Positions 54,744-62,995 of a DNA stretch of 64,000 nucleotides are shown one piece after another. The notes below the pieces were generated by a model, which made no database searches, was not told the origin of the DNA, and was given only the letters and a program-made list of their open reading frames with translations. Numbering within the stretch: position 1 is the stretch's first letter; every line of letters begins with the position of its first letter. The translations under genes and the position numbers were made by a program. The stretch is taken from positions 1,240,001 through 1,304,000 of the forward strand of contig NZ_CP078091.1 of assembly GCF_025917005.1 (NCBI RefSeq), written 5' to 3'. Source of the DNA: Porphyrobacter sp. ULC335. GTDB taxonomy: Bacteria > Pseudomonadota > Alphaproteobacteria > Sphingomonadales > Sphingomonadaceae.

Positions 54744-55300
54744 TGCTACCCCTTGTTGTGTTTTCTGGCATCTTGATGCGGACGAGCGTGTGTCCGCGAG
54801 AAAAGAAGTCATCGGCCACACGGCGGCGAGCGCTTTGCAGCCCGACCTTGAGTGGCATCCCTTGGTTTTCTTCTGCGCAATGGTGCGACTGCTCATGCGC
54901 GCCGCCCATCCTCGCAATCGGTATCCAGCCGGGCGTGACCCCCATGCACCTTGCTGACATTGCAAAGGTTGCGTGGATCACAGTGAAGGGTCAACGAAAA
55001 ACAGCCTCCAACCCGCCATAAGTTATCAAAGCTTGCGTCATGTCATGCTTTTGCCACAGTGCCATAAGGCAACGGTGTTGTTGCAATGCAGCACAGGAGG
55101 CGACCTCAGGCCTTGAAATTCGCGGGGCCATGCTGGATATAGCCCCGCCAGCCGTGGTGGCTCGCTGATGTCCGGGCGGTCTGGGCATCAGGTCAGCGCC
55201 GCAATGGCCGGATCGGCAAGGGCACATCGGGGCAGGGGGCCCAAAGCTCCAGACCACCATTCTCGCTTGCCGCAAACATCGCTTCAGGAGGACCGGGAAC
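54744..55300. other. Intergenic region upstream of TonB receptor, with palindrome
   Basis: 557 bases between the divergent TonB receptor and glycosyltransferase genes, with no gene I can support. The most regular element is TTGCC-N12-GGCAA at 55051-55072, a symmetric motif of the kind bound by dimeric regulators. It lies about 310 bases from the receptor start and about 230 from the glycosyltransferase. The rest shows nothing recognisable. Confidence 0.5.
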
Positions 55301-56335
55301 TTGCACGTTCCGCACACATTCTCAGGCTCCTGCGAGCTGTCTGTCGTCATCCCGGTCTATAACGAAGAGGCCGGTCTCGATGCGCTGATCGAGCGCGTGA
55401 CCAAAGCAGCGCAGGCGATCTTTGCCAACCGTTACGAACTGATCCTCGTCAACGACGGGTCGAAGGACGGCAGCTGGGCGTCAATCTGCGCTCATGCCGA
55501 CCGCGATTCGCGCATTGTCGCGATCAACCTGTCGCGCAATCATGGCCACCAGCTGGCGCTGACTGCCGGGCTCAACCATGTGCGCGGTGATCTGATCTTC
55601 GTGCTCGATGCCGACCTGCAGGATCCGCCCGAACTGCTCGGCCCGATGCTGGAGCAGGTGCGCCAGGGCTATGACGTCGTTTACGGCCAGCGCATCAAGC
55701 GCCACGGCGAGACCGCCTTCAAGCGCGGCACTGCATCGCTGTTCTACCGTATGCTCGGTTCGATGGTCGATACCTATATCCCGCGCGACACCGGCGATTT
55801 CCGCCTGATGACGCGCCGCGTGGTCGACCAGCTCAACGCGATGCCGGAACGGTACCGCTTTATCCGCGGACTGGTCAGCTACATCGGCTTCAACCAGACC
55901 GCCTTCCCCTATGACCGCGATGCGCGTTACGCGGGCGAGACCAATTATCCGCTGCGCAAGATGGTCGCGCTGGCGGTGGACGCGGTTACCAGCTTCTCGG
56001 TGGTACCGCTGCGCTTTGCCTCGCATCTCGGGATGCTTTTCGGCCTTGCGGGCCTCGTCTCGCTGCTCGGGATTGTCTGGGTGTGGATGCGCGGCGGCAC
56101 GGTCGAAGGGTGGGCGAGCCTGGCCGCGCTGATCCTCATCATGGGCAGCGTGCAGCTGATGGTGCTTGGCGTGTTCGGCGAATATCTCGGCCGGATGTAC
56201 ATGGAGGGCAAGCAGCGTCCGCTGTTCATCATCTCTGAGGTGCGCCGCCATCCGTTGGCCGCCAATGCTGCCGCCGATGGAGAGGCACCGGTGATCGAAC
56301 CTGACCTGCGCGAGGGTATCCGTGTCGCAAGCTGA
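55301..56335 (+). CDS. Family 2 glycosyltransferase, GtrB/DPM1-like
   Basis: 344-aa polyprenyl-phosphate glycosyltransferase. The GT2 domain has VVIPVYNEEAGLDALIERV, VNDGSKDGSW and the DXD-like DADLQDPPEL. Two C-terminal helices (GMLFGLAGLVSLLGIVWVW and a second) anchor it in the membrane. It begins with TTG preceded by AGGAGG. With GtrA and a GT-C-like protein downstream it forms a GtrABC-type surface glycan modification set. Confidence 0.9.
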   Translation: MHVPHTFSGSCELSVVIPVYNEEAGLDALIERVTKAAQAIFANRYELILVNDGSKDGSWASICAHADRDSRIVAINLSRNHGHQLALTAGLNHVRGDLIFVLDADLQDPPELLGPMLEQVRQGYDVVYGQRIKRHGETAFKRGTASLFYRMLGSMVDTYIPRDTGDFRLMTRRVVDQLNAMPERYRFIRGLVSYIGFNQTAFPYDRDARYAGETNYPLRKMVALAVDAVTSFSVVPLRFASHLGMLFGLAGLVSLLGIVWVWMRGGTVEGWASLAALILIMGSVQLMVLGVFGEYLGRMYMEGKQRPLFIISEVRRHPLAANAAADGEAPVIEPDLREGIRVAS

Positions 56336-57011
56336 ATTCGACGCCTATGTCGATGAATATGACGCGCAGCACGCCGCCTCGGTCAAGCTGAGCGGTGAGG
56401 ACCCGGAGTTCTTCGCCGAGTACAAGGCCAAGGAAGCGGCGCGGGTTATGGCGGCGGCGGGCGTGGCCCCGGCGCGGATCATGGATTTCGGCGCAGGGCG
56501 GGGCAATTGTGTCGCCCACCTCCAGCGCGAATTCCCCGATGCCGCGCTGACCGCGCTCGACGTTTCGGCCCGCTCGCTCACCCATTGCGAAGCGCGGGCG
56601 ATCCGTCCGCTGGAAACGGTATGTTACGACGGGCAGACCCTGCCTTTCGGTGCAGGCACCTTCGACCTCGTCTTCACCGCCTGCGTGTTCCACCACATCC
56701 CGGCCGAAGACCACATCCGCCTGCTCGCCGAGATCCGCCGCACGCTGAGCGCGCAAGGGCGCTTCATCCTGTTCGAGCACAACCCCTGGAACCCGCTCAC
56801 CCAGCACGCGGTGCGCACCTGCCCGTTCGATGCAAACGCGGTGCTGATCAGCGCGCCCGAGATGCGCCGCCGCTTCAAGGCTGCGGGCTTCAAGGATGTG
56901 AGCCTGCGCTGGACGCTGTTCTTCCCGGGCTTCCTCGCGGCCCTGCGCCCGCTCGAGCCTGCGCTCGGCTGGCTGCCGCTGGGCGCGCAATACTGCCTCG
57001 TCGCCCGCTGA
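56322..57011 (+). CDS. Class I SAM-dependent methyltransferase
   Basis: 229-aa methyltransferase. The SAM loop is IMDFGAGRGNCVAHL, with strand-2 ALDVSARS and DLVFTACVFHHIP. Its GTG start lies inside the end of the glycosyltransferase gene (14-base overlap), so it belongs to the same operon. Could methylate a sugar or lipid-linked intermediate of the glycan. Confidence 0.87.
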   Translation: MSQAEFDAYVDEYDAQHAASVKLSGEDPEFFAEYKAKEAARVMAAAGVAPARIMDFGAGRGNCVAHLQREFPDAALTALDVSARSLTHCEARAIRPLETVCYDGQTLPFGAGTFDLVFTACVFHHIPAEDHIRLLAEIRRTLSAQGRFILFEHNPWNPLTQHAVRTCPFDANAVLISAPEMRRRFKAAGFKDVSLRWTLFFPGFLAALRPLEPALGWLPLGAQYCLVAR

Positions 57012-57015
57012 GACG

Positions 57016-57399
57016 ATGATCGCCCGCCTGTTCCGTTTCGTGCTGACCGGCCTTGCTAATTCCGCTGTCGGCTGGGCGGTGATCTTTGGCGGGCTGTGGG
57101 CGGGAATGAGCGGGCTTGGGGCCAACGCGGCAGGCTATGCGGTGGGGCTGGCGCTGTCCTTCACCCTCAACCGCCGGTTTGTCTTCGGGATGACGGGCGC
57201 GGTGTCGGGGCGCGAAGTGGCGAAGTTCCTTGCGGCCTTCGCGGTCGCATACGGAGCCAATGTCGCGGTGCTGCTGGCCGCGCAGAGCGTGCTCGGCGCC
57301 GATAGCGCCTTGGCGCAACTGCCCGCGATTGGCGCCTATATCGTGATCTTCTTCGTCCTCTCGCAATTCTTCGTCTTCAAGCCCGCAGTCTCCGAATGA
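57016..57399 (+). CDS. GtrA family membrane protein
   Basis: 127-aa four-helix protein of the GtrA family, proposed to flip undecaprenyl-phosphate-glucose across the inner membrane. Helices include LTGLANSAVGWAVIFGGLW and AIGAYIVIFFVLSQFFVF; the basic LNRRFVF between helices is a family feature. It overlaps the next gene by four bases. Confidence 0.87.
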   Translation: MIARLFRFVLTGLANSAVGWAVIFGGLWAGMSGLGANAAGYAVGLALSFTLNRRFVFGMTGAVSGREVAKFLAAFAVAYGANVAVLLAAQSVLGADSALAQLPAIGAYIVIFFVLSQFFVFKPAVSE

Positions 57400-58958
57400 A
57401 CCTTTCCGTTTCGACCCCCGGCGTGCCCTTGGGCGGCACGCCGCAGCCGCTTGGGCTGCTTGACCGCTGGCCGGTGGTGGTGCTGGTGTGCCTTGCCGCC
57501 ATCGCGCCGCTGCTGGTGGTGGGCATCGCCCCGCTGACTGACCTTTACGGCCACCTCGGTCGCTATGCGGTGCAGACCGAGCTGGCCCAGCGCCCCGCGC
57601 TCCAGCCTTTCTTCACCTACGAGTGGAAGCTGATCGGGAACCTTGGCGGCGACATTCTGGTGCAGGTGCTGCATCCGTTGCTCGGACTCGAAGGCGCGGT
57701 GCGTGCGGCGGTGATCGTGACCCAGCTTCTGGGCGCCGTGGGGCTTTTGCTGGTCAGCCGCGAAGTTCACGGACGGATCACGCCCTTCGCTCTGGCGGCG
57801 ATCCCGATGTTGTACGGCTTTCCCTTCAACTACGGCTTCATCAACTACGCGCTGAGCATGGCGCTGGCGATGCTGGCCTATGTCGTGTGGCTGCGCCTTC
57901 ACCAGCAGGAGCGCGCGCTGGCTGCGGGGCTGTGGCTGGCGGCAGCGGGCGCGGCGATCTGGGTGAGCCACACCTATGGCTGGGCGTTCCTTGGCCTGAT
58001 GTGCGGATCGACCATGCTGGCCGAAGTGATCGCGGCGCGGATGCATCCTGTCAAAGCCGTGCAGCGCATCCTTGCGGCGTGCTGGCCACTGCTTTTGCCG
58101 GTGGTGCCGATGGTGATCTGGCGCGCGGAATCCTCGGGCGCGGCAATGTCGGGCTGGGCCTACCAGTTCAAGATCAACTGGCTGTTGTCTCCGCTCAGGA
58201 CCTATTGGCGCGATTTCGATCTGGGGTCGCTAGCGGCAGTGGGCGCGCTGCTACTCTGGGCGCTGTTCAGCAAGACCGTGCGCTTTGATCGCGGCATAGG
58301 CATCACGGCGCTGCTGTGCTTCGTGTTCTTCTTCATCCTGCCCTTCCGCGTGTTCGGCTCGGCCTTTGCCGACATGCGGCTGCTGCCCTATGCCTTTGCG
58401 ATGGCGCTGCTGGCGATTGGCCCGGTGCGCTTCGGTTCGAAGGTGCTGCTGGTGGCGAGCGGACTGGCGCTGGCCTTCTTCGGGGTGCGAATGGCGACCA
58501 CCGCCGCCGCCTATGTGGCGCAGGACCGGACGGTGCAGGCCGCGCTCCCGGCACTGGACAAGATGCCGCAGGGCGCGCGAGTTGCCTTCTTCTCGGTCAA
58601 GCCATGCCGGACGCTTTGGGCGCTGGCCGCGCTCGATCACCTTGCGGGTGCAGCGATGGCGCGGCGCGATGCTTTTGTGAATGACCAGTGGCAGCAGCCG
58701 GGCGTCAATCCGCTGAAGGTGCGTTATCCCGCGGCCGAGCCTTTCGTGCGCGATCCCTCGCACCTCGTCCAGCGCGAGGATTGCCAGGGGAAGACACGGC
58801 CCAAGCTGTCGAGCGCGCTCGCCAAGCTGCCGCGCGGCGCGTTCACCCACATCTGGATCGTCGGCGATTTTCCCAAGGACATGGCCGCGCCCGAGGGTTT
58901 CGTACCTGTCCCCGATGCAGGACGCGGTCTGCTGTTCGTCGCCAAGCCGCAGGGCTGA
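57396..58958 (+). CDS. Polytopic membrane protein, probable GT-C glycosyltransferase
   Basis: 520-aa protein with about ten transmembrane helices in the first 390 residues and a soluble C-terminal domain of about 130. The first periplasmic loop has an acidic residue motif (PLTDLYGHLGRY) as in GT-C folds. Operon position after GtrB and GtrA makes it the candidate GtrC, the type-specific transferase. Starts within GtrA (ATGA). No closer family recognised. Confidence 0.72.
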   Translation: MNLSVSTPGVPLGGTPQPLGLLDRWPVVVLVCLAAIAPLLVVGIAPLTDLYGHLGRYAVQTELAQRPALQPFFTYEWKLIGNLGGDILVQVLHPLLGLEGAVRAAVIVTQLLGAVGLLLVSREVHGRITPFALAAIPMLYGFPFNYGFINYALSMALAMLAYVVWLRLHQQERALAAGLWLAAAGAAIWVSHTYGWAFLGLMCGSTMLAEVIAARMHPVKAVQRILAACWPLLLPVVPMVIWRAESSGAAMSGWAYQFKINWLLSPLRTYWRDFDLGSLAAVGALLLWALFSKTVRFDRGIGITALLCFVFFFILPFRVFGSAFADMRLLPYAFAMALLAIGPVRFGSKVLLVASGLALAFFGVRMATTAAAYVAQDRTVQAALPALDKMPQGARVAFFSVKPCRTLWALAALDHLAGAAMARRDAFVNDQWQQPGVNPLKVRYPAAEPFVRDPSHLVQREDCQGKTRPKLSSALAKLPRGAFTHIWIVGDFPKDMAAPEGFVPVPDAGRGLLFVAKPQG

Positions 58959-59038
58959 CCCGCCAGCAAGTTCGCCAGTTTACGCTAGCCCCGCGCCCGC
59001 GCCACAAGGGCGGCTCGCAACGCGAAGGGGATGCGGCG

Positions 59039-59827
59039 ATGGATCTGGGAATTGCGGGGCGCCGGGCGCTGGTCAACGGCGGAAGTGCAGGCATGGGGCG
59101 CGGCGCTGCGCTGGCCTTGGCGTGCGAGGGATGCGAGGTGTTCATCTCCGCGCGCGGGGCCGAACGGCTCGAGGCGACCTGCCGCGCCATCGCCGCCGAG
59201 ACCGGTGCCACAGTTCACCCGCTGGTCGCCGACCACGCCTCGGACGAAGGGCGCAAGGCAATCCTCGCTGTGATCCCTGATCCCGATATCCTCGTCGCCA
59301 CCTGCGCTCCGCCGCCTTTCACCGGCGATTTCCGCGAAGTCTCGCGCGAGGATTTCGAGACTTCCGTGGCGACCGCGCTGCTCAGCCCGATCGAATACAT
59401 CAAGGCGGTGACCGGCCCGATGGTCACACGGCGCTGGGGCCGGATCATCAATATCAGCACGGGGGCGGCCAAGTATCCCGCCGCCATGCGCGTGCTTTCG
59501 GGCCCGCCGAGGGCAGCACTGGCGAATTATTGCCACGCGATCTCCAAGGAGTTGGCGAAGCACAATGTCACGATCAACTCGGTGCTGCCGGGGATGCACC
59601 ACACGCCGGGGATCGAGGAGGTGCTGGCCCCGCGCGCGGCGGCAAACGGGCGCAGCTATGACGAGGAGGTCGCCGCCTTCGTGAATGCGGTGCGCCTGCC
59701 CGCCGGTCGCTTCGGCGATGCCGAGGATCTGGGCGCAATGGTGGCGATGTTCTGCTCGGCGCAGGCGAGTTACGTCACGGGCCAGTCGCTGGTGGTCGAT
59801 GGCGGGATCGGCACCTCTACGTTCTAG
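59039..59827 (+). CDS. SDR-fold protein with degenerate catalytic residues
   Basis: 262-aa Rossmann protein. The dinucleotide motif is GGSAGMG and the C-terminus TGQSLVVDGG is classical. The active site is altered: Ser is kept in ISTG, but the YxxxK position reads SGPPR, and NNAG is replaced by CAPPP. It may bind NAD(P) without reducing in the usual way, or use other residues. GAAGGGG precedes the ATG. It converges with the amidohydrolase gene, four bases shared. Confidence 0.83.
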   Translation: MDLGIAGRRALVNGGSAGMGRGAALALACEGCEVFISARGAERLEATCRAIAAETGATVHPLVADHASDEGRKAILAVIPDPDILVATCAPPPFTGDFREVSREDFETSVATALLSPIEYIKAVTGPMVTRRWGRIINISTGAAKYPAAMRVLSGPPRAALANYCHAISKELAKHNVTINSVLPGMHHTPGIEEVLAPRAAANGRSYDEEVAAFVNAVRLPAGRFGDAEDLGAMVAMFCSAQASYVTGQSLVVDGGIGTSTF

Positions 59828-61545
59828 GCCGCCGCGCGATACCCCGCCCCGCGCACCAGCTTGCCTGGCCGCGCACCGGTCGACTGGTCGAAGCGGCGGA
59901 TCACCTCGCCTGCGACGATGGTCGCCTCGTAACCGGTCGCGCGCTGGTGCAACCGGCGGCCGCCTGCGGGAAGATCACGCACGACTTCGGGGAGGTGCAG
60001 GGTGAGGCCGTCGAGGTCGATCACATTGAGATCGGCCCGTCCGCCCACGTGCAGCGTGCCCCGGTCCGTGAAGCCCACCGCGCGCGCCGCCTTCTGGCCG
60101 AGCATGTGCACCGCTTCGGCCAGACCCAGCTTGAGCGGGCCGTCCTTCTGCACGAACTGCGTCAGCAGATACGTCGAATAGCTCGCATCGCAGATTGCCC
60201 CGTAATGCGCGCCGCCATCGCCCAAACCGGGGACGCAGTGCGGGTGGCGGAGCATCTCGTGCGCGCTCTCCAGCGAGGCGTTCTCGTAATTGCCCAGTGC
60301 AGCAAGGAACAGCCCGCGCCCTTCGGTTTCGAGCAGCCGGTCGTAAGCGATCTCCTGCGGCGTGCGCCCACGCGCAGCGGCTTGGCCGGTCATGCTCATG
60401 TGCGCCGGCGGGGCGTAGTCGGGGGGATTGTCCAGCGGGAACAACCAGCGCCAGTTGCGCGCCAGTTCGTTGAACGGGTGGCCGGGGGTGAAATCCTCGG
60501 TGATGAGCGCGGCGCGCAGGGCAGGGTCGCGCATCGCGGCGACCTGTTCGGGGATAGAGAGGTGCGCGATCTTGGCCCAGCTCGGGCAGAGCACGAAGGG
60601 GTGCACTGTCAGTTCCAGCCCGGCGATCAGCCCGATCGGGCGCGGCATCACCTGTGCGTTGGCGACGCCGCCTGCGGCATTGGTGGCCTCCAGCATTTCC
60701 AGCACCCGCCGCCAGCGCGGCGGGGCGTCATTGCCCGAAGCGAGAGTGAAAGTCGCAGGGCGGCCCGAAGCCGCGATCATCCGCTCGATCACCCGGTACT
60801 CCTTGTCCCACCCGACAAAGGCATCGAGCACCACCTGGAAGGTCCCCGCACCGGCATCTGCCATGCCGCGGCCAATCGCCTCAAGCTCGGCGATATCGGT
60901 GTCGAAGGTCGGGATCGCCGCGCCATCGGCGGTCTTGTGGATGGAGAGCCGCGACGTCGCAAAGCCGATTGCGCCCGCGTGCATCGCTTCGGCGGTGAGG
61001 CGGCGCATCATCGCAAGGTCATCCTCTGTGGCGATATCGCGCGCCGCGCCGCGCTCGCCCATCGCATAGACCCGCAAAGGCGAGTGCGGCAGGTAGGCGG
61101 CAATGTCGATGTCGCGCTTTCCGGCGGCGACCTTGTCGAGATATTCGGGGAAGGTTTCCCAGTCCCAATCGAGTCCCTCGGTCATGACCACGCCGGGGAT
61201 GTCCTCGACCCCTTCCATGACGTTGATGAGCATTTCGTGATCGGTCTTGCGGCAGGGGGCGAAGCCGACGCCGCAATTGCCCATCACCGCTGTCGTGACC
61301 CCGTGCGAGGACGAAGGCGAAAGCTCTTCGGCCCAGATGCATTGGCCGTCGTAATGGGTGTGGACGTCGATGAAGCCGGGGGTGACGATCCTGCCCTTGG
61401 CGTCGATCTCCTCCGCGCCGCTCCCGCTGACCTGCCCGATCGCGGCGATCCGCCCGCCGCTGATGGCAACATCGCCCTCGATCAGATCTCCGCCTGTCCC
61501 GTCGGCAATTGTACCGCCGCGGATCACAAGGTCGTAATCGGCCAT
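59824..61545 (-). CDS. N-acyl-D-amino-acid deacylase family amidohydrolase
   Basis: 573-aa metal-dependent amidohydrolase. The first metal motif is DVHTHYDGQ, Cys and later metal residues are seen in GNCGVGFAPC, and the C-terminal HVGGRADLNVIDLDGL closes the beta-sandwich. LGDGGAHYGAICD carries the catalytic Asp region. The family includes D-aminoacylases and dihydroorotase-like enzymes. A MAPEG gene lies just upstream on the same strand, three bases away. Confidence 0.88.
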   Translation of the reverse strand: MADYDLVIRGGTIADGTGGDLIEGDVAISGGRIAAIGQVSGSGAEEIDAKGRIVTPGFIDVHTHYDGQCIWAEELSPSSSHGVTTAVMGNCGVGFAPCRKTDHEMLINVMEGVEDIPGVVMTEGLDWDWETFPEYLDKVAAGKRDIDIAAYLPHSPLRVYAMGERGAARDIATEDDLAMMRRLTAEAMHAGAIGFATSRLSIHKTADGAAIPTFDTDIAELEAIGRGMADAGAGTFQVVLDAFVGWDKEYRVIERMIAASGRPATFTLASGNDAPPRWRRVLEMLEATNAAGGVANAQVMPRPIGLIAGLELTVHPFVLCPSWAKIAHLSIPEQVAAMRDPALRAALITEDFTPGHPFNELARNWRWLFPLDNPPDYAPPAHMSMTGQAAARGRTPQEIAYDRLLETEGRGLFLAALGNYENASLESAHEMLRHPHCVPGLGDGGAHYGAICDASYSTYLLTQFVQKDGPLKLGLAEAVHMLGQKAARAVGFTDRGTLHVGGRADLNVIDLDGLTLHLPEVVRDLPAGGRRLHQRATGYEATIVAGEVIRRFDQSTGARPGKLVRGAGYRAAA

Positions 61546-61548
61546 TCC

Positions 61549-61953
61549 TCAAGCTCCCTCAACCAGCTTCACGATCCCGCCGATCAGCGAGCCGAGAACG
61601 AAGATATAGATCGGCGGCATCGAGATGTAGAGCGGCAGTCGCCGCTTGTCGGCGGCCTTGTGATAGCCGATCGCATAGAGCACACGCATCGGCGGCCAGA
61701 TTGCCCCGATCCCCGCCGCCCAGATCGGGCTCACCACATAGGCGAACAGCCACAAGCCCGGGAGAAAAAGCACGAGATGTTCCAATGTGTTGAGATGCGC
61801 GCGCACGTGGCGGACATATTCCTCCGGCCCTTCATGCGAGGGCGCAGGCACCTTGAACTTGACCCGCGCAATCCCGGCCATGAGCAGCGTGAAGTAATAG
61901 GCGAGTAGCGCCAGAGCGCTGACGATCGCGACGTAGATATACGGGTCCTGCAT
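61549..61953 (-). CDS. MAPEG family membrane protein
   Basis: 134-aa four-helix protein of the eicosanoid/glutathione family. HVRAHLNTLEHLVLFLPGLW is the typical ARxNxxE-like segment, and helices include YIFVLGSLIGGIV. Many bacterial MAPEG proteins act as membrane glutathione transferases, but this is not certain here. The Met at 61953 is the natural start. Confidence 0.83.
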   Translation of the reverse strand: MQDPYIYVAIVSALALLAYYFTLLMAGIARVKFKVPAPSHEGPEEYVRHVRAHLNTLEHLVLFLPGLWLFAYVVSPIWAAGIGAIWPPMRVLYAIGYHKAADKRRLPLYISMPPIYIFVLGSLIGGIVKLVEGA

Positions 61954-62054
61954 GTCCGGCGCCTCTCCCCAAGCGCAGCGGCGAAGCTGGGCGTGTGGAG
62001 GGCTTGCGGCAACTCGCACTTTTGCGGCTGGGTTTGGCGCGCTAGGGAGCGGGG

Positions 62055-62951
62055 ATGACCGCAACCACCCCGACGCCGCGCCGCATTGCCCTTGCCGGGG
62101 CGAGCGGGACGATAGGCGCAGCGGTGCTGCGGCGGCTTGAGGCGGACGGGCACTATGTTGCGGCCCTTCCACGCGGCGCGATCGCCGAGGTTGATGCGCT
62201 TGCGGAAGGGTTGGCGGATGATCGAATCGATGTGGTGATTTCCTGCATCGCCTCGCGCTCGGGCGCGCCGCATGATGCGCTGGCCGTTGATTATGGTGCC
62301 AATTCCGACCTGCTCGCAGCAGCACAGGCGGCGGGAGCTGAGCACTTCATCTTGCTTTCGGCGATCTGCGTGCAGAAGCCCTTGCTCGCCTTCCAGCACG
62401 CCAAACTCGCCTTCGAGGCGGAGTTGGCGGCGAGCGGGATCGGTTACACCATCGTCCGCCCCACCGCCTTCTTCAAGTCACTGTCCGGACAGGCAAAAAG
62501 GGTGAAAGCGGGTAAGCCTTTCCTGATCTTTGGCGACGGCAATCTGACCCGCTGCAAGCCGATCAGCGATGATGATCTGGCGCGGTTTATCGCCGGGTGC
62601 ATCGACAACCCTGAAATGTCAGGCAAAATTCTTCCCATCGGCGGTCCCGGCCCGGCGCTTTCCCTGCGCGATGCGGGGGAGATGCTGTTCGAGGCAACGG
62701 GAAAAACGCCGAAATTCAAGTCCGTATCGCCGAAGATGTTCACCTGGGCCGGTCGCGTTCTGGGACTTGGCGCGCCGTTTTCTGCCTGGTTCGCCGAGAA
62801 GGCCGAATATGCCCGGATCGCCCATTACTACGCCACCGAATCGATGCTGGTGATCGATCCGGCGACCGGCGAGTATTCCGCCGACCTCACCCCCGAATTC
62901 GGACAGGAAACGCTGGAATCGCATTACCGGCGGCTTTTGGCGGGGGTCTAG
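62055..62951 (+). CDS. bciA: Divinyl chlorophyllide a 8-vinyl-reductase, BciA type
   Basis: 298-aa NADPH-dependent reductase of the extended/atypical SDR class. The nucleotide loop is GASGTIG. A strip of residues closely matches BciA/plant DVR: SAICVQKPLLAFQHAK, VRPTAFFKSLSGQ, KILPIGGPGPALS and YYATESMLVIDP. Reduces the 8-vinyl group of divinyl (proto)chlorophyllide in bacteriochlorophyll synthesis. No other photosynthesis genes are in the window; bciA is often outside the main cluster. A G-rich repeat follows its stop. Confidence 0.88.
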   Translation: MTATTPTPRRIALAGASGTIGAAVLRRLEADGHYVAALPRGAIAEVDALAEGLADDRIDVVISCIASRSGAPHDALAVDYGANSDLLAAAQAAGAEHFILLSAICVQKPLLAFQHAKLAFEAELAASGIGYTIVRPTAFFKSLSGQAKRVKAGKPFLIFGDGNLTRCKPISDDDLARFIAGCIDNPEMSGKILPIGGPGPALSLRDAGEMLFEATGKTPKFKSVSPKMFTWAGRVLGLGAPFSAWFAEKAEYARIAHYYATESMLVIDPATGEYSADLTPEFGQETLESHYRRLLAGV

Positions 62952-62995
62952 GAGGGGTCTGGAGGGGGTCTAAACGGGGCTAGCGGGGGTCTAGG
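62941..62995. repeat. G-rich tandem repeat after bciA
   Basis: Five imperfect units of about 11 bases share GGGGTCTA (variants GGGGTCTG and GGGGCTA). The first unit includes the bciA stop codon. Five runs of four or five G within 50 bases could form a G-quadruplex. It lies at the joint of convergent bciA and beta-galactosidase genes. Confidence 0.7.

Noticed and set aside
62055-62951. Plain NmrA/NAD-epimerase label for bciA
   Set aside because: Several DVR-specific segments (SAICVQKPLL, RPTAFFKSL, YYATESMLV) argue for the specific assignment.
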